This document shows, piece by piece, positions 18,087 through 27,513 of a stretch of 64,000 nt of DNA. The stretch covers positions 2,480,001-2,544,000 of the forward strand of contig NZ_JRMH01000001.1 of the NCBI RefSeq assembly GCF_000803315.1, written 5' to 3'. A model generated the notes under the pieces. It did not search any database. It was not told the origin of the DNA and worked only from the letters and a program-made list of their open reading frames with translations. The stretch's first letter is position 1. Every line of letters starts with the position of its first letter. This DNA comes from Pectobacterium actinidiae. GTDB lineage: Bacteria > Pseudomonadota > Gammaproteobacteria > Enterobacterales > Enterobacteriaceae. The position numbers and the translations under genes were made by a program.

Positions 18087-19070
18087 TTATAGCCATTTAC
18101 TGCGCTTTAACCACCATGCAACGCCGCCCACCAATATCACCAATATCAAGCAGAACGTGAAAAAACCAAACGGCGCATCGCCGCCGGGAATTCCCCCTAA
18201 GTTGACGCCAAATAAGCCGGTTAAGAACGTCGTCGGCAGAAAAACCATCGCCAAAAGTGACATCGTATAGGTACGGCGGTTCATCGCTTCGGTCATCAAA
18301 GCGGTGATTTCATCCGAAAGTACCGTGGTACGTGCAATACTGGCATCCAGATCTTCCAGCCCGCGTCCTAATCGATCGGCGATTTCCTGCATTCTGCGGC
18401 GATCGTCATCCTGCATCCAGGGCAGTTTTTCGCCGGAAATACGCGAGAATACATCACGCTGTGGCGTCATATAGCGGCGTAACACGATAAGCTGTTTGCG
18501 AATCAGCGCCAGTTCACCGCGCGGTGGAATTTTTTGCTCCAGCAAATCCTCTTCCAGATCGATGATTTTCTCATGCAAATCATCAATGAATTCGCTGGTA
18601 TGATCGGTCAACGATTCCGCAATAGAGACCAGCCAGCCTCCGCTGTCCGTCGGGCCATTGCCTTCCTTCAGGTCGGTAAGTATTTCGTCGATAGCCTGAA
18701 TCTTACGACGTCGGGTAGAAATGATCAGCTTGTCGGTAATGTACACCCGAACGGCCACCAGATGATCCGGCCGCGCATTGGCATTCAGGTTAATGCTACG
18801 CAGCGTGATCAGCGTACCCTCACCTAAACGCGTGACTCTGGGACGGGCGCTTTCCCCCGCCAACGCATTGCGTACGCTATCCGGCACTAGCGTCGTTTTA
18901 TTCAACCAGCGCACGCTGGCGGGTAATGTAGAATCCAGGTGTAGCCAGCAGGGTTTCTCGCTATTAACCACATCCTGCTCGCCAATCGAGGTCACCCCTC
19001 CCTTTCCATCCAACTGATACGCATGAACCGCACCGCTGTGTTGCAACTCTTTTCCTGCAAAGGATTCCAC
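18087..19070 (-). CDS. zntB: zinc transporter ZntB
   Basis: A 327-residue CorA-superfamily transporter of normal ZntB length. A large cytoplasmic N-terminal funnel domain is followed by two C-terminal membrane helices (about residues 268-290 and 300-320). The family GxN signature is present as FGVNLGG between them. It ends in a basic tail (WWLKRSKWL). ZntB mediates zinc transport across the inner membrane, probably proton-coupled uptake in E. coli. The gene sits upstream of fnrS on the same strand. Confidence 0.95.
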   Translation of the reverse strand: MESFAGKELQHSGAVHAYQLDGKGGVTSIGEQDVVNSEKPCWLHLDSTLPASVRWLNKTTLVPDSVRNALAGESARPRVTRLGEGTLITLRSINLNANARPDHLVAVRVYITDKLIISTRRRKIQAIDEILTDLKEGNGPTDSGGWLVSIAESLTDHTSEFIDDLHEKIIDLEEDLLEQKIPPRGELALIRKQLIVLRRYMTPQRDVFSRISGEKLPWMQDDDRRRMQEIADRLGRGLEDLDASIARTTVLSDEITALMTEAMNRRTYTMSLLAMVFLPTTFLTGLFGVNLGGIPGGDAPFGFFTFCLILVILVGGVAWWLKRSKWL

Positions 19071-19189
19071 GTTTTGCCTCCAACGGTTTTTTCTATCCGC
19101 TCTTTTGCTATCAGTTTTGCACGCTATCAGCCGGAGTGACCATCACGATCGCTCCGGCTTTATCACCACATCATTCAATATATTGATAC

Positions 19190-20806
19190 TTAATGCTTTT
19201 CGATGTAAAGCATGTGGCTGTACGCCACGTCTTCAGGGTTAGTAATGGGGTAACCCTTCACCCACGGCTTGATCAAGCGTCCGTTGGTATATTGATAGAT
19301 CGGCGCAATCGGCGCTTCATCCATCAAGATCTGCTCAGCCCGGTTGTAGTCTGCATTCAGCGCCTGCGGGTTAGTCTGATTGCCCGCTTCATCCAGGACG
19401 CGATCGTAATTTGCATTTTTAAAGCGTGCGATATTTCCGCTATGGTGTGAAGCCAGCAGCGAGAGGAATGTCGAGGGTTCGTTGTAGTCACCGACCCAGG
19501 ACGCCCGCACGACGTCAAAATCACCGCTATTGCGGCTGTCGATGTAGGTTTGCCATTCTTGATTGGACAGACGCACATCTACACCCAGCGTTTTCTTCCA
19601 CATGGAGGCCACGGCAATCGCGATCTTCTGGTGACTTTCCGACGTGTTGTACAACAGTGATAATTTCAACGGATTATTTGGACCGTAACCTGCGGCCGCC
19701 ATCAGCGCTTTTGCCTGCGCATCCTGCTCATCCTGAGAATACTGCTGCAACAGGTTCTCCGTCGGTTTGAAACCCGCTGTGACATCCGGCGTAAAGTGCC
19801 ATGCCGGTTTTTCCCCTGTGCCCAATACTTTTTCCGCAATCACTTTACGATCGATAGCGTAAGACAATGCTTTTCGCACTCGTACGTCGTTGGTTGGCGC
19901 ACGCTGTGTGTTAAACGCGTAATAGTAGGTGCCAAGCTGCTCTGGCGTATAAACCTGACCGGGCAAGTCTTTCAACAGCTTCTGGTACAAATTTTTAGGA
20001 AAGGACTCAGTGATATCAATATCCCCGGACAGATAGCGCTTCGTCGCGTTCGATTCCTGATTGATGGGAACAAAGGTCACCTTAGTCAGGCGCGTGTTAG
20101 CGTTATCCCAATAATAGGGATTCTGCGTGAGCACCAGCTTCTCATTAACGACGCGCTGATCTAGCTTAAATGCACCATTCCCGATCAGATTGCCCGGCTT
20201 CGTCCAGTCATTGCCGAATTTTTCTACCGTAGCCTGATGTACCGGAAACAGGCTGAAATTTGCCGTCAGACTAACAAAATAAGGCACTGGCTTGCTGAGC
20301 TGCACTTTCAGCGTGTGATCATTAACGGCCGTCACACCAAGCTGATCGACCGGCAGCTTACCCGCAAGAATCTGCTCGGCGTTCTGAATTCCCGCCAGTC
20401 GCGCAAACCAGGCAAACGGCGAGCTGTTTTCAGGTGTGACCAGACGACGCCAGCTGTAGACAAAATCGTTTGCCGTAACGGGTTCACCGTTAGACCAGCG
20501 GGCATTATCACGCAGAGTAAAGATAAACGTGCGGTTATCCGTCGTCTGCCAGTGCAGCGCCACGCCAGGAACAATGTTTCCCTTGGCATCCTGATTGACC
20601 AGCCCTTCAAACAGATCGCGCGCCACCTGTGCTTCCGGCAGCCCTACCGCTTTTATCGGATCGAGAGAAGCCGGTTCATCTTTAATGTGACGGACGATTT
20701 CTTGCTTTTCAGCCAGAACCGTTCCCGCCGGAACCTGCGCCGCGACGGCATTGCCCGTCATGGCCGCCATCAACGCGACATAAAATGCAGAATATCCATA
20801 GTGCAT
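19190..20806 (-). CDS. mppA: periplasmic murein peptide-binding protein MppA
   Basis: A 538-residue family 5 extracellular solute-binding protein with an N-terminal signal peptide (cleavage likely after AVAA, about residue 23). Characteristic OppA/MppA segments are EPASLDPIKAVGLPEAQV and DNARWSNGEPVTANDFVYSW. MppA delivers the murein tripeptide L-Ala-D-Glu-mDap to the Opp permease. The divergent neighbour is mpaA, whose product cuts that same tripeptide. That pairing is the main reason I call it MppA and not OppA, which it resembles closely; the distinction is inferred. Confidence 0.82.
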   Translation of the reverse strand: MHYGYSAFYVALMAAMTGNAVAAQVPAGTVLAEKQEIVRHIKDEPASLDPIKAVGLPEAQVARDLFEGLVNQDAKGNIVPGVALHWQTTDNRTFIFTLRDNARWSNGEPVTANDFVYSWRRLVTPENSSPFAWFARLAGIQNAEQILAGKLPVDQLGVTAVNDHTLKVQLSKPVPYFVSLTANFSLFPVHQATVEKFGNDWTKPGNLIGNGAFKLDQRVVNEKLVLTQNPYYWDNANTRLTKVTFVPINQESNATKRYLSGDIDITESFPKNLYQKLLKDLPGQVYTPEQLGTYYYAFNTQRAPTNDVRVRKALSYAIDRKVIAEKVLGTGEKPAWHFTPDVTAGFKPTENLLQQYSQDEQDAQAKALMAAAGYGPNNPLKLSLLYNTSESHQKIAIAVASMWKKTLGVDVRLSNQEWQTYIDSRNSGDFDVVRASWVGDYNEPSTFLSLLASHHSGNIARFKNANYDRVLDEAGNQTNPQALNADYNRAEQILMDEAPIAPIYQYTNGRLIKPWVKGYPITNPEDVAYSHMLYIEKH

Positions 20807-20971
20807 GATGATTTGACCTGAAAGCGTAATGAATTGATTGAAGAATATAATAGTCAGAAATCAGCGTTATCATCCAGCGATACGCCCGCAATTTGTCAGC
20901 CCGCATCGATGTTTGCGTCTCCTGGCCGATTTTTTTATGATGAAACGCATAGGCAATTACAGGGCAATATC

Positions 20972-21691
20972 ATGGAAAACACGGTCATTCCTCTTCAGGC
21001 GCGCCAGCAACGCGGTAATTTGCCGTCGCTGGGCGACCCGTATGGGAAATCGCTGCTGGGCGCACCGCTACTGTATTTCCCAGCCGAATTAGCCCCTTCT
21101 GAGAGCGGGCTAATTATTGCCGGAACACACGGCGATGAAACCGCAGCGGTGGTAGCGCTTTCCTGCGCGCTGCGCACCCTCTTTTCAGGACAGCGTCGCC
21201 ACCATGTGATTCTTGCAGTGAACCCAGATGGCTGTCAGTTGGGGCTGCGCGCCAACGCTAACGGTGTCGATCTCAATCGCAATTTTCCGGCCAGTAACTG
21301 GCAGCCGGGGAAGACGGTCTACCGCTGGAATAGTGCCGCAGATGAACGCGATGTCGAGCTCTCTACCGGTGAAACCGCAGGTTCAGAGCCGGAAACAAAA
21401 GCCCTTTGCTCGCTGATTGAGAAACTTAATCCTCACTGGGTTGTCTCTTTTCATGAGCCACTCGCCTGTATTGAGGATCCACAGGGTTCCGAACTGGGTC
21501 GATGGTTGGCACAACAGTGCGAGCTGCCGTTAGTATCAAGTGTCGGTTACGACACACCTGGATCGTTCGGAAGTTGGTGCGCCGATCGTTCGCTTCATTG
21601 CATTACCGCGGAGCTTCCGCCAATCTCGGCAGATGCCGCCAGTGAATGCTACCTGAAAGCGATGGTGGCGTTGCTAAGCCAGCAATTTTAA
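20972..21691 (+). CDS. mpaA: murein tripeptide amidase MpaA
   Basis: A 239-residue M14-like zinc carboxypeptidase. Zinc ligands are visible in GTHGDE (about residues 54-59) and SFHEPLA (about 163), with the substrate-binding NGVDLNRNFP between them. It hydrolyses the gamma-D-Glu-mDap bond of the recycled murein tripeptide in the cytoplasm. The frame is open to 20834, but the ATG at 20972 matches the start of family similarity and follows AGGG. It is divergent from mppA and lies 80 bases before tpx, an order close to that of E. coli. Confidence 0.93.
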   Translation: MENTVIPLQARQQRGNLPSLGDPYGKSLLGAPLLYFPAELAPSESGLIIAGTHGDETAAVVALSCALRTLFSGQRRHHVILAVNPDGCQLGLRANANGVDLNRNFPASNWQPGKTVYRWNSAADERDVELSTGETAGSEPETKALCSLIEKLNPHWVVSFHEPLACIEDPQGSELGRWLAQQCELPLVSSVGYDTPGSFGSWCADRSLHCITAELPPISADAASECYLKAMVALLSQQF

Positions 21692-21770
21692 TCGTAATTT
21701 TTATACCAATGTTGCTAATGTTGCCCTAAACTGAGCAGCGTGTTAATCACCTGTAATTAAGGACGCAAAC

Positions 21771-22274
21771 ATGTCACAGAACGTACATTTTCAAGGCAAT
21801 CCTGTGCCAGTAACAGGGTCATTCCCAGCTAAAGGAAGCAAAGCCCCGGCATTTACTCTGGTGGCTAAAGATCTGTCCGATACCCCGCTGAGCAACTATG
21901 CTGGCAAGCGCAAAATCCTGAATATTTTCCCAAGCATCGATACCGGTGTTTGTGCCGCGTCCGTGCGCAAATTCAACCAACTGGGTTCTGAACTGGATAA
22001 CACCGTTGTTCTGTGTATCTCTTCCGATCTGCCGTTCGCGCAGTCCCGTTTTTGCGGTGCGGAAGGTCTGAACAACGTCGTTGTACTGTCTACCCTGCGT
22101 GGTGGTGAGTTCAAAGAAAGCTACGGCGTCGCAATTGCGGATGGTGCGCTGAAAGGCCTGACCGCTCGCGCTGTCGTCGTACTGGATGAAAACGACAACG
22201 TGCTGCATAGCGAGCTGGTGAACGAAATCACCACTGAACCAGACTATGACGCTGCGCTGGCTGTGCTGAAATAA
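21771..22274 (+). CDS. tpx: thiol peroxidase Tpx
   Basis: A 167-residue atypical 2-Cys peroxiredoxin. The peroxidatic cysteine is in [16 protein letters not shown] (about residue 61) and the resolving cysteine in [10 protein letters not shown] (about 95). It reduces lipid and other hydroperoxides with thioredoxin. In E. coli the neighbour beyond the terminator is tyrR; here the dprA-like/recQ cassette intervenes. Confidence 0.97.
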   Translation: MSQNVHFQGNPVPVTGSFPAKGSKAPAFTLVAKDLSDTPLSNYAGKRKILNIFPSIDTGVCAASVRKFNQLGSELDNTVVLCISSDLPFAQSRFCGAEGLNNVVVLSTLRGGEFKESYGVAIADGALKGLTARAVVVLDENDNVLHSELVNEITTEPDYDAALAVLK

Positions 22275-22293
22275 GTCACACTGGCATTACGTG

Positions 22294-22320
22294 AAAAACG
22301 GCTGCGCAAGCAGCCGTTTT
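22294..22320. terminator. bidirectional terminator between tpx and the dprA-like gene
   Basis: AAAACGGCTG and CAGCCGTTTT form a stem around CGCAAG. A T-rich run follows on the plus strand and an A/T-rich flank on the other, so it can serve both convergent genes. Confidence 0.85.
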
Positions 22321-22330
22321 GTTATTTTGA

Positions 22331-23644
22331 CTAGGGCCGATGGGAATTAGGAATCCATTGATAACGTACTGGCCGCTCGTGTTTGCTAATAACGCCCTCA
22401 TCAACAGCCCTCTGTAACCAGACAGTAAGTTGCGATTTGTGTAGCATAGTGAGACTAATGAGTTCATCCAGACTTACCGCGTCTACCGCCAGTCGACTGA
22501 GTTCCTGCAAAAACAGTGCATAAAAATTAATGGGTTCATTCTTCAGAGCATTGATTTCGGTTTCTTCTGCTGTAACAAGCTTCTCCTCGCTCGTCGGAGC
22601 TATGCTTTCAGCACAGATTTTTTGTAAGTCTAGCTGCTCCGACGGTGCTATTTGCGGTTCCTCGCGCAAAAATAGGCTACCTTGCCCCCCAAGGGCAGCG
22701 GACGTCGATACAGGGTTAAGCTGCTCGAGTAATCTGGCAACACTCAAAGATCGCCAATCCATATCACACCAGTGACCTCCGGCAACCACCAGATCTGCGT
22801 TACCCGCAGACTCTTCGTCTGTTGGCTTTACCCACAGCGGTACCCAGCCTTTCTTTAGGTTTTCCTGCGCGCCGCTGAACGTCCCCCCATTTTTACCTGA
22901 GTGAACGACTAAGGCACTTTCAGCAAGGCAATAAATGTATTTATTCCGCGCCATCGCATTGCCTGTACTGAAACCCGCTTCAGGGTGGAAAGGAGACACC
23001 AGCACCGCCAGCCCTTCCATCAATCCTTTACGCCATTTTGTACTCGTACTCGCCTTAAGCAAGCTATCAGACATCACGCCGATGACAACGCCCCCTTGAC
23101 TCATGGCACCCAGCATCGCTGTTTCATCCACGCCTCTGGCCCCGCCAGAAACGATGGCAATATGTTCAGTGGCAGCCTGTATACCGACCTGATTTGCAAA
23201 CGATAAATCGGTGGCATTAGCATTACGCGAACCGACTACCGCCAGCCCTCTGGTATTTAATAGCGCACGGTTGCCACAGCCAAATAATACGGGGGGAGAA
23301 TCACTTTTTAGCTGCTGTTTTAAGCGTTTGGGATAATCATAATCCGAACGCGTAACGACCCACAATCCCGCCCTTTGCCACTTTTCAATTGCCAGAGCCA
23401 GACTATGTCCTCGGCTCAGCAGTTGAACAATTCGGGCAACACTCACGCGTGAATCATGCCAACCGCTGAGTAGAGTCGTAGGGTCTGGCACAAGGAGATC
23501 CGCGGGGCTCAGTGATTTTTCTTTCAACCACAATGCAAAACGCCCCCACTCCGTATTGGTGAGTGGCTTGAGATCGCCAGCACTTGCCTTGCTGAAATAG
23601 CAGGTCAAAAGCAGTGTCGCTTGTGCCGTGGGGGATAAATTCAT
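22331..23644 (-). CDS. DprA/Smf-like protein, partner of the RecQ-PRT helicase
   Basis: A 437-residue protein with a central Rossmann-like DprA domain (about residues 100-310). It carries GSRNANATD, SGGARGVDETA and a positively charged AMARNKYIY segment, which correspond to the ssDNA-binding GS and RN motifs of DprA. A C-terminal winged helix follows (about 370-430, LDELISLTMLHKSQLTVWLQRAVDEG). DprA loads RecA onto incoming single-stranded DNA during transformation. This copy is longer than housekeeping DprA and is not in the usual dprA-topA context, so it is probably a specialised paralogue. Its start overlaps the stop of the upstream helicase gene (ATGA), indicating coupling. It may serve genome defence or DNA processing; the role is not established. 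Confidence 0.8.
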   Translation of the reverse strand: MNLSPTAQATLLLTCYFSKASAGDLKPLTNTEWGRFALWLKEKSLSPADLLVPDPTTLLSGWHDSRVSVARIVQLLSRGHSLALAIEKWQRAGLWVVTRSDYDYPKRLKQQLKSDSPPVLFGCGNRALLNTRGLAVVGSRNANATDLSFANQVGIQAATEHIAIVSGGARGVDETAMLGAMSQGGVVIGVMSDSLLKASTSTKWRKGLMEGLAVLVSPFHPEAGFSTGNAMARNKYIYCLAESALVVHSGKNGGTFSGAQENLKKGWVPLWVKPTDEESAGNADLVVAGGHWCDMDWRSLSVARLLEQLNPVSTSAALGGQGSLFLREEPQIAPSEQLDLQKICAESIAPTSEEKLVTAEETEINALKNEPINFYALFLQELSRLAVDAVSLDELISLTMLHKSQLTVWLQRAVDEGVISKHERPVRYQWIPNSHRP

Positions 23645-25758
23645 GCATTACTCACCGAAGCAGACGCGAGCGCAGCCGGATAAACACAGCCACTGCCCGC
23701 TTGTTGTAATAAGGCAGCAATCACCGCCAACGTCCAGCCAGAATCAACAATATCATCAATCAACAACACCGCACCTTCTGGTATCGAGGGGATGACGGCA
23801 AACGCACCGTCCAGATTACGGCACTGATGGAAGCGGTTTTGTTGACCTTTCTGTGGCTGATTGTCACGTATTTTATGAATAGCATCCACAAACGGTAGAT
23901 TCAACCGTACTGCCAGACGCCGAGCAAAATCAGGCACCAATGTAGGATGATTACGAGAAGGGACACAGCAAACCCATTCAGGTGCGGGTTCGGGTTGCCA
24001 ACGTTGTTGAATCATCTCTGCCATCGCAGCAACCAATTCGTCACTAAAACGGCCCGCATATTTATTGTCTGCGACCGCCTTTCCCCATCCCGCATCCCCC
24101 CAACGTGACAAGACGCGCCCTTCTTTAGCACGCAAGTTCTGCGCCAGATTTCCGCGAAAACCGTATTCAATAAAAGCATTCGCAGCAACCTGTATATTGG
24201 GTCGAATAACAATTTCAGCCTGTTTAAGAAACGTTCCTGCCCGATGAATAAGCTCAGCATTAAGCGGAATTGCGACCACCGGACGACCCAGACAGGAAGT
24301 ACACTTACCACACGGCGTTGTATATTGGTCATCCAGTGCGTGACGCAAAAATGTCATCTTGCAGCGCGTCTCCGCCAAATACGCCTGCATCTCCTGCCAT
24401 TCCCGTTCTCGTTGCCCAGTCAGATGTGCAATACGAGCACGATCCATACCATACGAAACGGGTGTTCTACGCCACTTCCGGTCAACGTTTATCACTGGCG
24501 CAGGGCTATCGACGCTGAGAAACTTCAAGACTTTCTCAATCTGCCCATGACGAAGATTGGTTTGTTCTTCAATGCCTCGCAATGTCAGGCCATCCGCACT
24601 GGCAAGCGCCTGCAAAATTTCAGTCACCTGCGTCTCCGCAGGAAAAGCCGATCCCCTGAAAAATTCGTGAATCTCTCTATCTTCAACGCCAGACATCAGG
24701 ATACCAACAGCATAATCGATACCGCGTCCAGCACGGCCCACTTGCTGGTAATACGCGACTATCGAGCCCGGCATCTGATAATGAATCACAAAGCCCAGAT
24801 CGGGTTTGTCATAACCCATCCCCAATGCGGTCGTTGCCACTAACACTTTAATTTGGTTATTCAGCAGCAATGACTCAAGGTGTTGTCGATAACTGTCTGA
24901 ATCAGCCATCCCAGATGACGTGCTAAAATCGTCATGCGTTACACCGCTGTAATAAGGCCGCGCCTCGATGCCTGAGCGATTCAACCAGCGAGAAACCATC
25001 TCTGCATCACGCTGTGTTAGCACATAAACAATCCCCGTACCCGGCAAGGTTGGAATAGCCTGTGCAAGCCAGGCCAGACGCGATGATTGGTCAGGCAATC
25101 TCATCGTCTGTAACCACAAACTTTCACGAATAAGTGGGCCACGCTGAATATGGATATTACCTAGTTGTGCCTGAATATCCTCAATCACGCGATTATTGGC
25201 CGTAGCCGTCGTACCCAGAACGGGAATATTCGCAGGCAGTTGACGCAAAATATTCACAATACGCCGATAGTCTGGGCGGAAATCATGCCCCCAATCCGAA
25301 ATACAGTGTGCTTCGTCAATCACCATTAGGGCAATACGATCGGCAATGGGCTGCAATACCGTTTCAACAAATGAATCATTCGCCAAACGCTCAGGTGAAA
25401 TCAATAAACAATCAACCTGATTGCTGATGATTCGTTGCGTCACGCTATTCCAATCATCTTTATTGGTCGAGTTCAGCGTTTCTGCCACAATCCCTAATCG
25501 TCCAGCAGAATCTATCTGGTTGCGCATCAACGCCAGCAAGGGCGAAACAATGATAGTTGGCCCCATACCTCGGTCACGGAAAATTTTCGTACTGATAAAA
25601 TAAACCGAACTCTTTCCCCAGCCAGTACGCTGTACTACCAGTAATTTCTGCTGGCGGTTAACCAGCGCGTCAATCGCTTCCCACTGCCCGTCACGAAACT
25701 GTGCGGCGGGGTCGGCTAATACCGTCTGTAGCAGTTGCCGAGCCTGTTCTTGATCCAT
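23641..25758 (-). CDS. RecQ-family helicase fused to a C-terminal phosphoribosyltransferase-like domain
   Basis: A 705-residue protein. The helicase core (about residues 15-340) has a variant Walker A (TGWGKS, 45-50), DEAH at 148-151 followed by CISDWGHDFRPDYR (RecQ signature), TTATA and QVGRAGR. A RecQ-type zinc motif follows (C-x16-C-x2-C-x2-C from residue 466). The HRDC domain is missing. The last roughly 140 residues resemble ComF-type phosphoribosyltransferases, with the PRPP loop LLIDDIVDSGWT (acidic pair D668-D669). I chose the ATG at 25758 because AAAGGAG precedes it; a longer frame begins 27 bases upstream. It overlaps the dprA-like gene. Helicase, PRT and DprA are also the parts of the competence ComFA/ComFC/DprA set. 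Function unknown. Confidence 0.85.
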   Translation of the reverse strand: MDQEQARQLLQTVLADPAAQFRDGQWEAIDALVNRQQKLLVVQRTGWGKSSVYFISTKIFRDRGMGPTIIVSPLLALMRNQIDSAGRLGIVAETLNSTNKDDWNSVTQRIISNQVDCLLISPERLANDSFVETVLQPIADRIALMVIDEAHCISDWGHDFRPDYRRIVNILRQLPANIPVLGTTATANNRVIEDIQAQLGNIHIQRGPLIRESLWLQTMRLPDQSSRLAWLAQAIPTLPGTGIVYVLTQRDAEMVSRWLNRSGIEARPYYSGVTHDDFSTSSGMADSDSYRQHLESLLLNNQIKVLVATTALGMGYDKPDLGFVIHYQMPGSIVAYYQQVGRAGRGIDYAVGILMSGVEDREIHEFFRGSAFPAETQVTEILQALASADGLTLRGIEEQTNLRHGQIEKVLKFLSVDSPAPVINVDRKWRRTPVSYGMDRARIAHLTGQREREWQEMQAYLAETRCKMTFLRHALDDQYTTPCGKCTSCLGRPVVAIPLNAELIHRAGTFLKQAEIVIRPNIQVAANAFIEYGFRGNLAQNLRAKEGRVLSRWGDAGWGKAVADNKYAGRFSDELVAAMAEMIQQRWQPEPAPEWVCCVPSRNHPTLVPDFARRLAVRLNLPFVDAIHKIRDNQPQKGQQNRFHQCRNLDGAFAVIPSIPEGAVLLIDDIVDSGWTLAVIAALLQQAGSGCVYPAALASASVSNA

Positions 25759-25808
25759 AATCACTCCTTTGATTAATGAAGCCACTGCGCATATACCAAG
25801 CGCCGCGA

Positions 25809-27377
25809 TTACTCCTCGTCGTCCCCCGCCGCTTTACGTTGGCTGAGTCCATATTCCCGTAGCTTGTTAGCTATTGCCGTGTGCGATACCCCTAACCGTT
25901 TCGCCAGTTTGCGTGTGCTTGGGTAGGATTGATAAAGGCGGGTCAGCACGGAGCGTTCGAAGCGCTTGTTGATGTCATCCAGCGAGCCATCAAGCAGGGT
26001 TTCATCTTGCGGCGCATCAATCGAAAACGCAGGGAGATCGATATCCTGCATATGCAATTCGTTACCTTCCAACTGCGTCAGCGCCCGATAAATGGTATTT
26101 CTCAACTGCCGAACGTTACCCGGCCAGCCGTACTGCGGCAGGAAATGTTCCACATCTGCGGCCAATTTGGGACGCGAAATCCCCTGCTCGTCAGCGAAAC
26201 GCGCCACGAAAAGCTCTACCAGCGGCATAATATCAGCCGGACGCTCGCGCAGAGGCGGTAACATCAGCGTAAGTACATTGAGGCGATAATAAAGATCCTC
26301 CCGGAATTCACCGCGCTGCACCAGCTCCAATAAATTTTTCTTAGTCGCGCAAATCACCCGCACGTCAACATGGACTTCATGATCTTCACCGACGCGACGG
26401 AATGTCCCGTCATTCAGGAAACGCAGCAGCTTAGTCTGCATCTGTGCCGACATTTCACCGACTTCATCCAGCAGAACCGACCCACCGTTAGCCTGTTCGA
26501 AGAAACCTTTCTTACCTTCCTGTGCATTGAGATACGCACCGGGCGCATGGCCGAACAGCTCGCTCTCCATCACATCATCGGGTAACGCCGCGCAGTTCAG
26601 CGCCAGGAAAGGGTTCTTGCCACGCGGCCCGCGCAGGTGGCAGGCACGCGCCAGCATATCTTTACCCGTCCCCGTGTCGCCCACGATCAGCAGCGGCGCA
26701 TCCAGCATTGCTAATTTACGCGCCTGCTCAACAACCTGACGCATTTTCGGACTCACCGCCACGATATGATCGAACTCATTTTCATCGTTCACAGCAAGAT
26801 TCTGCAACTGTCGGCCCATGCGAGCGGCCGATTTCAGCATCACCAGCGCGCCCGCCGTTGCCACTTTCCCGCCATCATCTTCCAGACGGACTGGCGTCAT
26901 TTCCAGCAAGAAATCCTGACCGCGAATCACCACACGCTCCGTCACGACGGTGCTGCTCTTCTCCAGCCAACTGGCGAAATTGAAACTGGGGATCATGCTG
27001 CCAATCGTCAGTTCGCTGATGGTCTCTGCTGATTGTTCAAAAAGCGCCAGCGCGGCAGGATTAAACAGCTCCAACTTTCCCTTCATATCCAGCGAGAATA
27101 CGGGTTCAGGCATCGATTCCAGCAGCGCATTCAACGCCCGATGTTCGCGCTCTGACGGCATGAAGGCCACGGTACGCACATCGCTAACGCTTTCAATACG
27201 GCGAATTTCCGTCATCAGCAGACGGAAATCATCAAAATCGAGGGTGGCAAAATTGAGGTAAATACGACCGATAGACGCAATTTCAATACCGCGTAAATCA
27301 ATATTGCGTGACGCAAGCAGATCTAACAGTTCACGGACCATACCAATGCGGTCTTCACAAATCACTTCCAGATGCAT
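25809..27377 (-). CDS. tyrR: aromatic amino acid regulator TyrR
   Basis: A 522-residue regulator with ACT (about residues 1-75), PAS (about 78-190), sigma-54-type AAA+ (about 205-440, Walker A GDTGTGKD) and a C-terminal Fis-like helix-turn-helix (TRKLAKRLGVSHTAIANKLREYG). It binds tyrosine, phenylalanine and tryptophan and controls their synthesis and uptake. The loop that contacts sigma-54 in true enhancer-binding proteins (GAFTGA) is changed to GAYLNAQ, so it should act on sigma-70 promoters as E. coli TyrR does. The ATG at 27377 matches the E. coli N-terminus. ycjF and ycjX lie upstream as in E. coli, apart from an inserted peptidase gene. Confidence 0.95.
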   Translation of the reverse strand: MHLEVICEDRIGMVRELLDLLASRNIDLRGIEIASIGRIYLNFATLDFDDFRLLMTEIRRIESVSDVRTVAFMPSEREHRALNALLESMPEPVFSLDMKGKLELFNPAALALFEQSAETISELTIGSMIPSFNFASWLEKSSTVVTERVVIRGQDFLLEMTPVRLEDDGGKVATAGALVMLKSAARMGRQLQNLAVNDENEFDHIVAVSPKMRQVVEQARKLAMLDAPLLIVGDTGTGKDMLARACHLRGPRGKNPFLALNCAALPDDVMESELFGHAPGAYLNAQEGKKGFFEQANGGSVLLDEVGEMSAQMQTKLLRFLNDGTFRRVGEDHEVHVDVRVICATKKNLLELVQRGEFREDLYYRLNVLTLMLPPLRERPADIMPLVELFVARFADEQGISRPKLAADVEHFLPQYGWPGNVRQLRNTIYRALTQLEGNELHMQDIDLPAFSIDAPQDETLLDGSLDDINKRFERSVLTRLYQSYPSTRKLAKRLGVSHTAIANKLREYGLSQRKAAGDDEE

Positions 27378-27513
27378 CAACGGCTACCTTCTTCAAGAGA
27401 CACGACATGGCTATTGCTACTGATAATACCCTTTCGTTTGCACCGGATGAAGTAAAGTGGCAGCAAAAGTTGACACATCTGTACGTTTTTTCCACGTCAA
27501 TGACGAAACGGGG

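Noticed and set aside
19128..19160. AGCCGGAG/CTCCGGCT hairpin between zntB and mppA as a terminator
   Set aside because: The stem is good but no T run follows in the minus-strand direction needed for mppA, so I did not list it as a terminator.
27378..27513. TyrR box upstream of tyrR
   Set aside because: I looked for TGTAAA-N6-TTTACA; only loose half-sites are present, so autoregulation cannot be claimed from this sequence.
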